DNA of 51,287 nt from an uncultured Bacteroidales bacterium. GTDB taxonomy: Bacteria > Bacteroidota > Bacteroidia > Bacteroidales > UBA932. The notes under the pieces were generated by a model, which saw only the letters and a program-made list of their open reading frames with translations, did not search any database and was not told the origin of the DNA. Shown here piece by piece: positions 51,151 to 51,287 of the stretch. How positions within the stretch are numbered: position 1 is the stretch's first letter; every line of letters starts with the position of its first letter. The translations under genes and the position numbers were made by a program. Where the stretch lies: NCBI GenBank assembly GCA_934691625.1, contig CAKUTA010000016.1:1-51287 (forward strand), in the 5' to 3' direction.

Positions 51151-51287
51151 CCGATGCTGCACATGCCACAGGTGAAAAATAATTTCATGTTTCGCGGAGT
51201 TTATGTATATTCCTGTCTTTGACACTTTGATTTAGTAGAAACAAGGATAATTCAAGGCTCCAGACCGCTGAGTTGGCGATTTGGGGC

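Noticed and set aside
1..51287. CRISPR arrays and complete insertion sequences
   Set aside because: No regularly spaced direct repeats, cas genes or transposase genes were seen. Only MITE-type elements are present.

Overview
The window reads as chromosomal DNA of a member of the Bacteroidales (Bacteroidota) of roughly 50% GC. The case rests on promoters of the Bacteroidota sigma-ABfr type (TTTG, 19-20 nt, TAnnTTTG), of which the clearest precede tRNA-Phe and an unannotated small RNA; on a tRNA gene without an encoded CCA end; and on families typical of the order: the AAA-ATPase-like/PD-(D/E)XK protein, DUF5683 between parB and an MltD-like transglycosylase, the hpt-adk pair, and an HhH/beta-barrel protein. 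Genus and family cannot be set from the sequence alone.

Layout. 0-8 kb: a AAA/PD-(D/E)XK protein, the Hsp90 chaperone HtpG, a two-gene envelope operon (lipoprotein plus beta-barrel), an acyl-CoA synthetase and, divergently, a HAD phosphatase. 8-10.5 kb: a histidine-rich CobW-type metallochaperone GTPase, then a 900-nt gene-free interval with a deleted MITE, a strong promoter driving a ~145-nt putative small RNA, and a nest of inverted repeats. 10.5-33 kb: one long minus-strand gene train starting at an ACP at 33.0 kb. It encodes two ACPs, two active ketosynthases (one fused to a degenerate KS-like tail), a KS homologue lacking the catalytic Cys, an LpxL-like acyltransferase, a methyltransferase, a polysaccharide deacetylase, a LolA-like protein, a small lipoprotein, a GT2-DUF2062 fusion, an MMPL-PlsC-methyltransferase fusion, a C45 Ntn-hydrolase, a YbaK-family deacylase, a PaaK-like ligase, a frameshifted secreted protein, and finally gltB. 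33-37 kb: a lipoprotein/PagL-like lipid A deacylase pair and a secreted CocE/NonD hydrolase. 37-44 kb: tRNA-Phe, the MltD-like transglycosylase, DUF5683, parB, parA, priA. 44-51 kb: an LRR gene broken by an in-frame TGA, the HhH/barrel protein, hpt-adk, a MATE transporter and an HD-AlkD fusion.

How it fits together. The 15.7-33 kb block resembles the flexirubin/aryl-polyene superfamily: a ligase activates an (aromatic?) acid, KS/KS-like pairs extend it on ACPs, acyltransferases and a glycosyltransferase attach the product to a lipid, and MMPL, LolA and a lipoprotein move it to the outer membrane. No ketoreductase, dehydratase or aromatic ammonia-lyase lies in the window, so the product, or the source of these steps, is open. 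Most junctions in the block are 4-nt ATGA overlaps or gaps of a few nucleotides. The two larger gaps hold MITE sequence and candidate internal promoters.

Most notable for follow-up: the small RNA at 10.09-10.23 kb, the mutually exclusive stems beside it, the tri-domain MMPL fusion, the KS/pseudo-KS architecture, the MITE family, the HD-AlkD fusion, and two apparent gene lesions.
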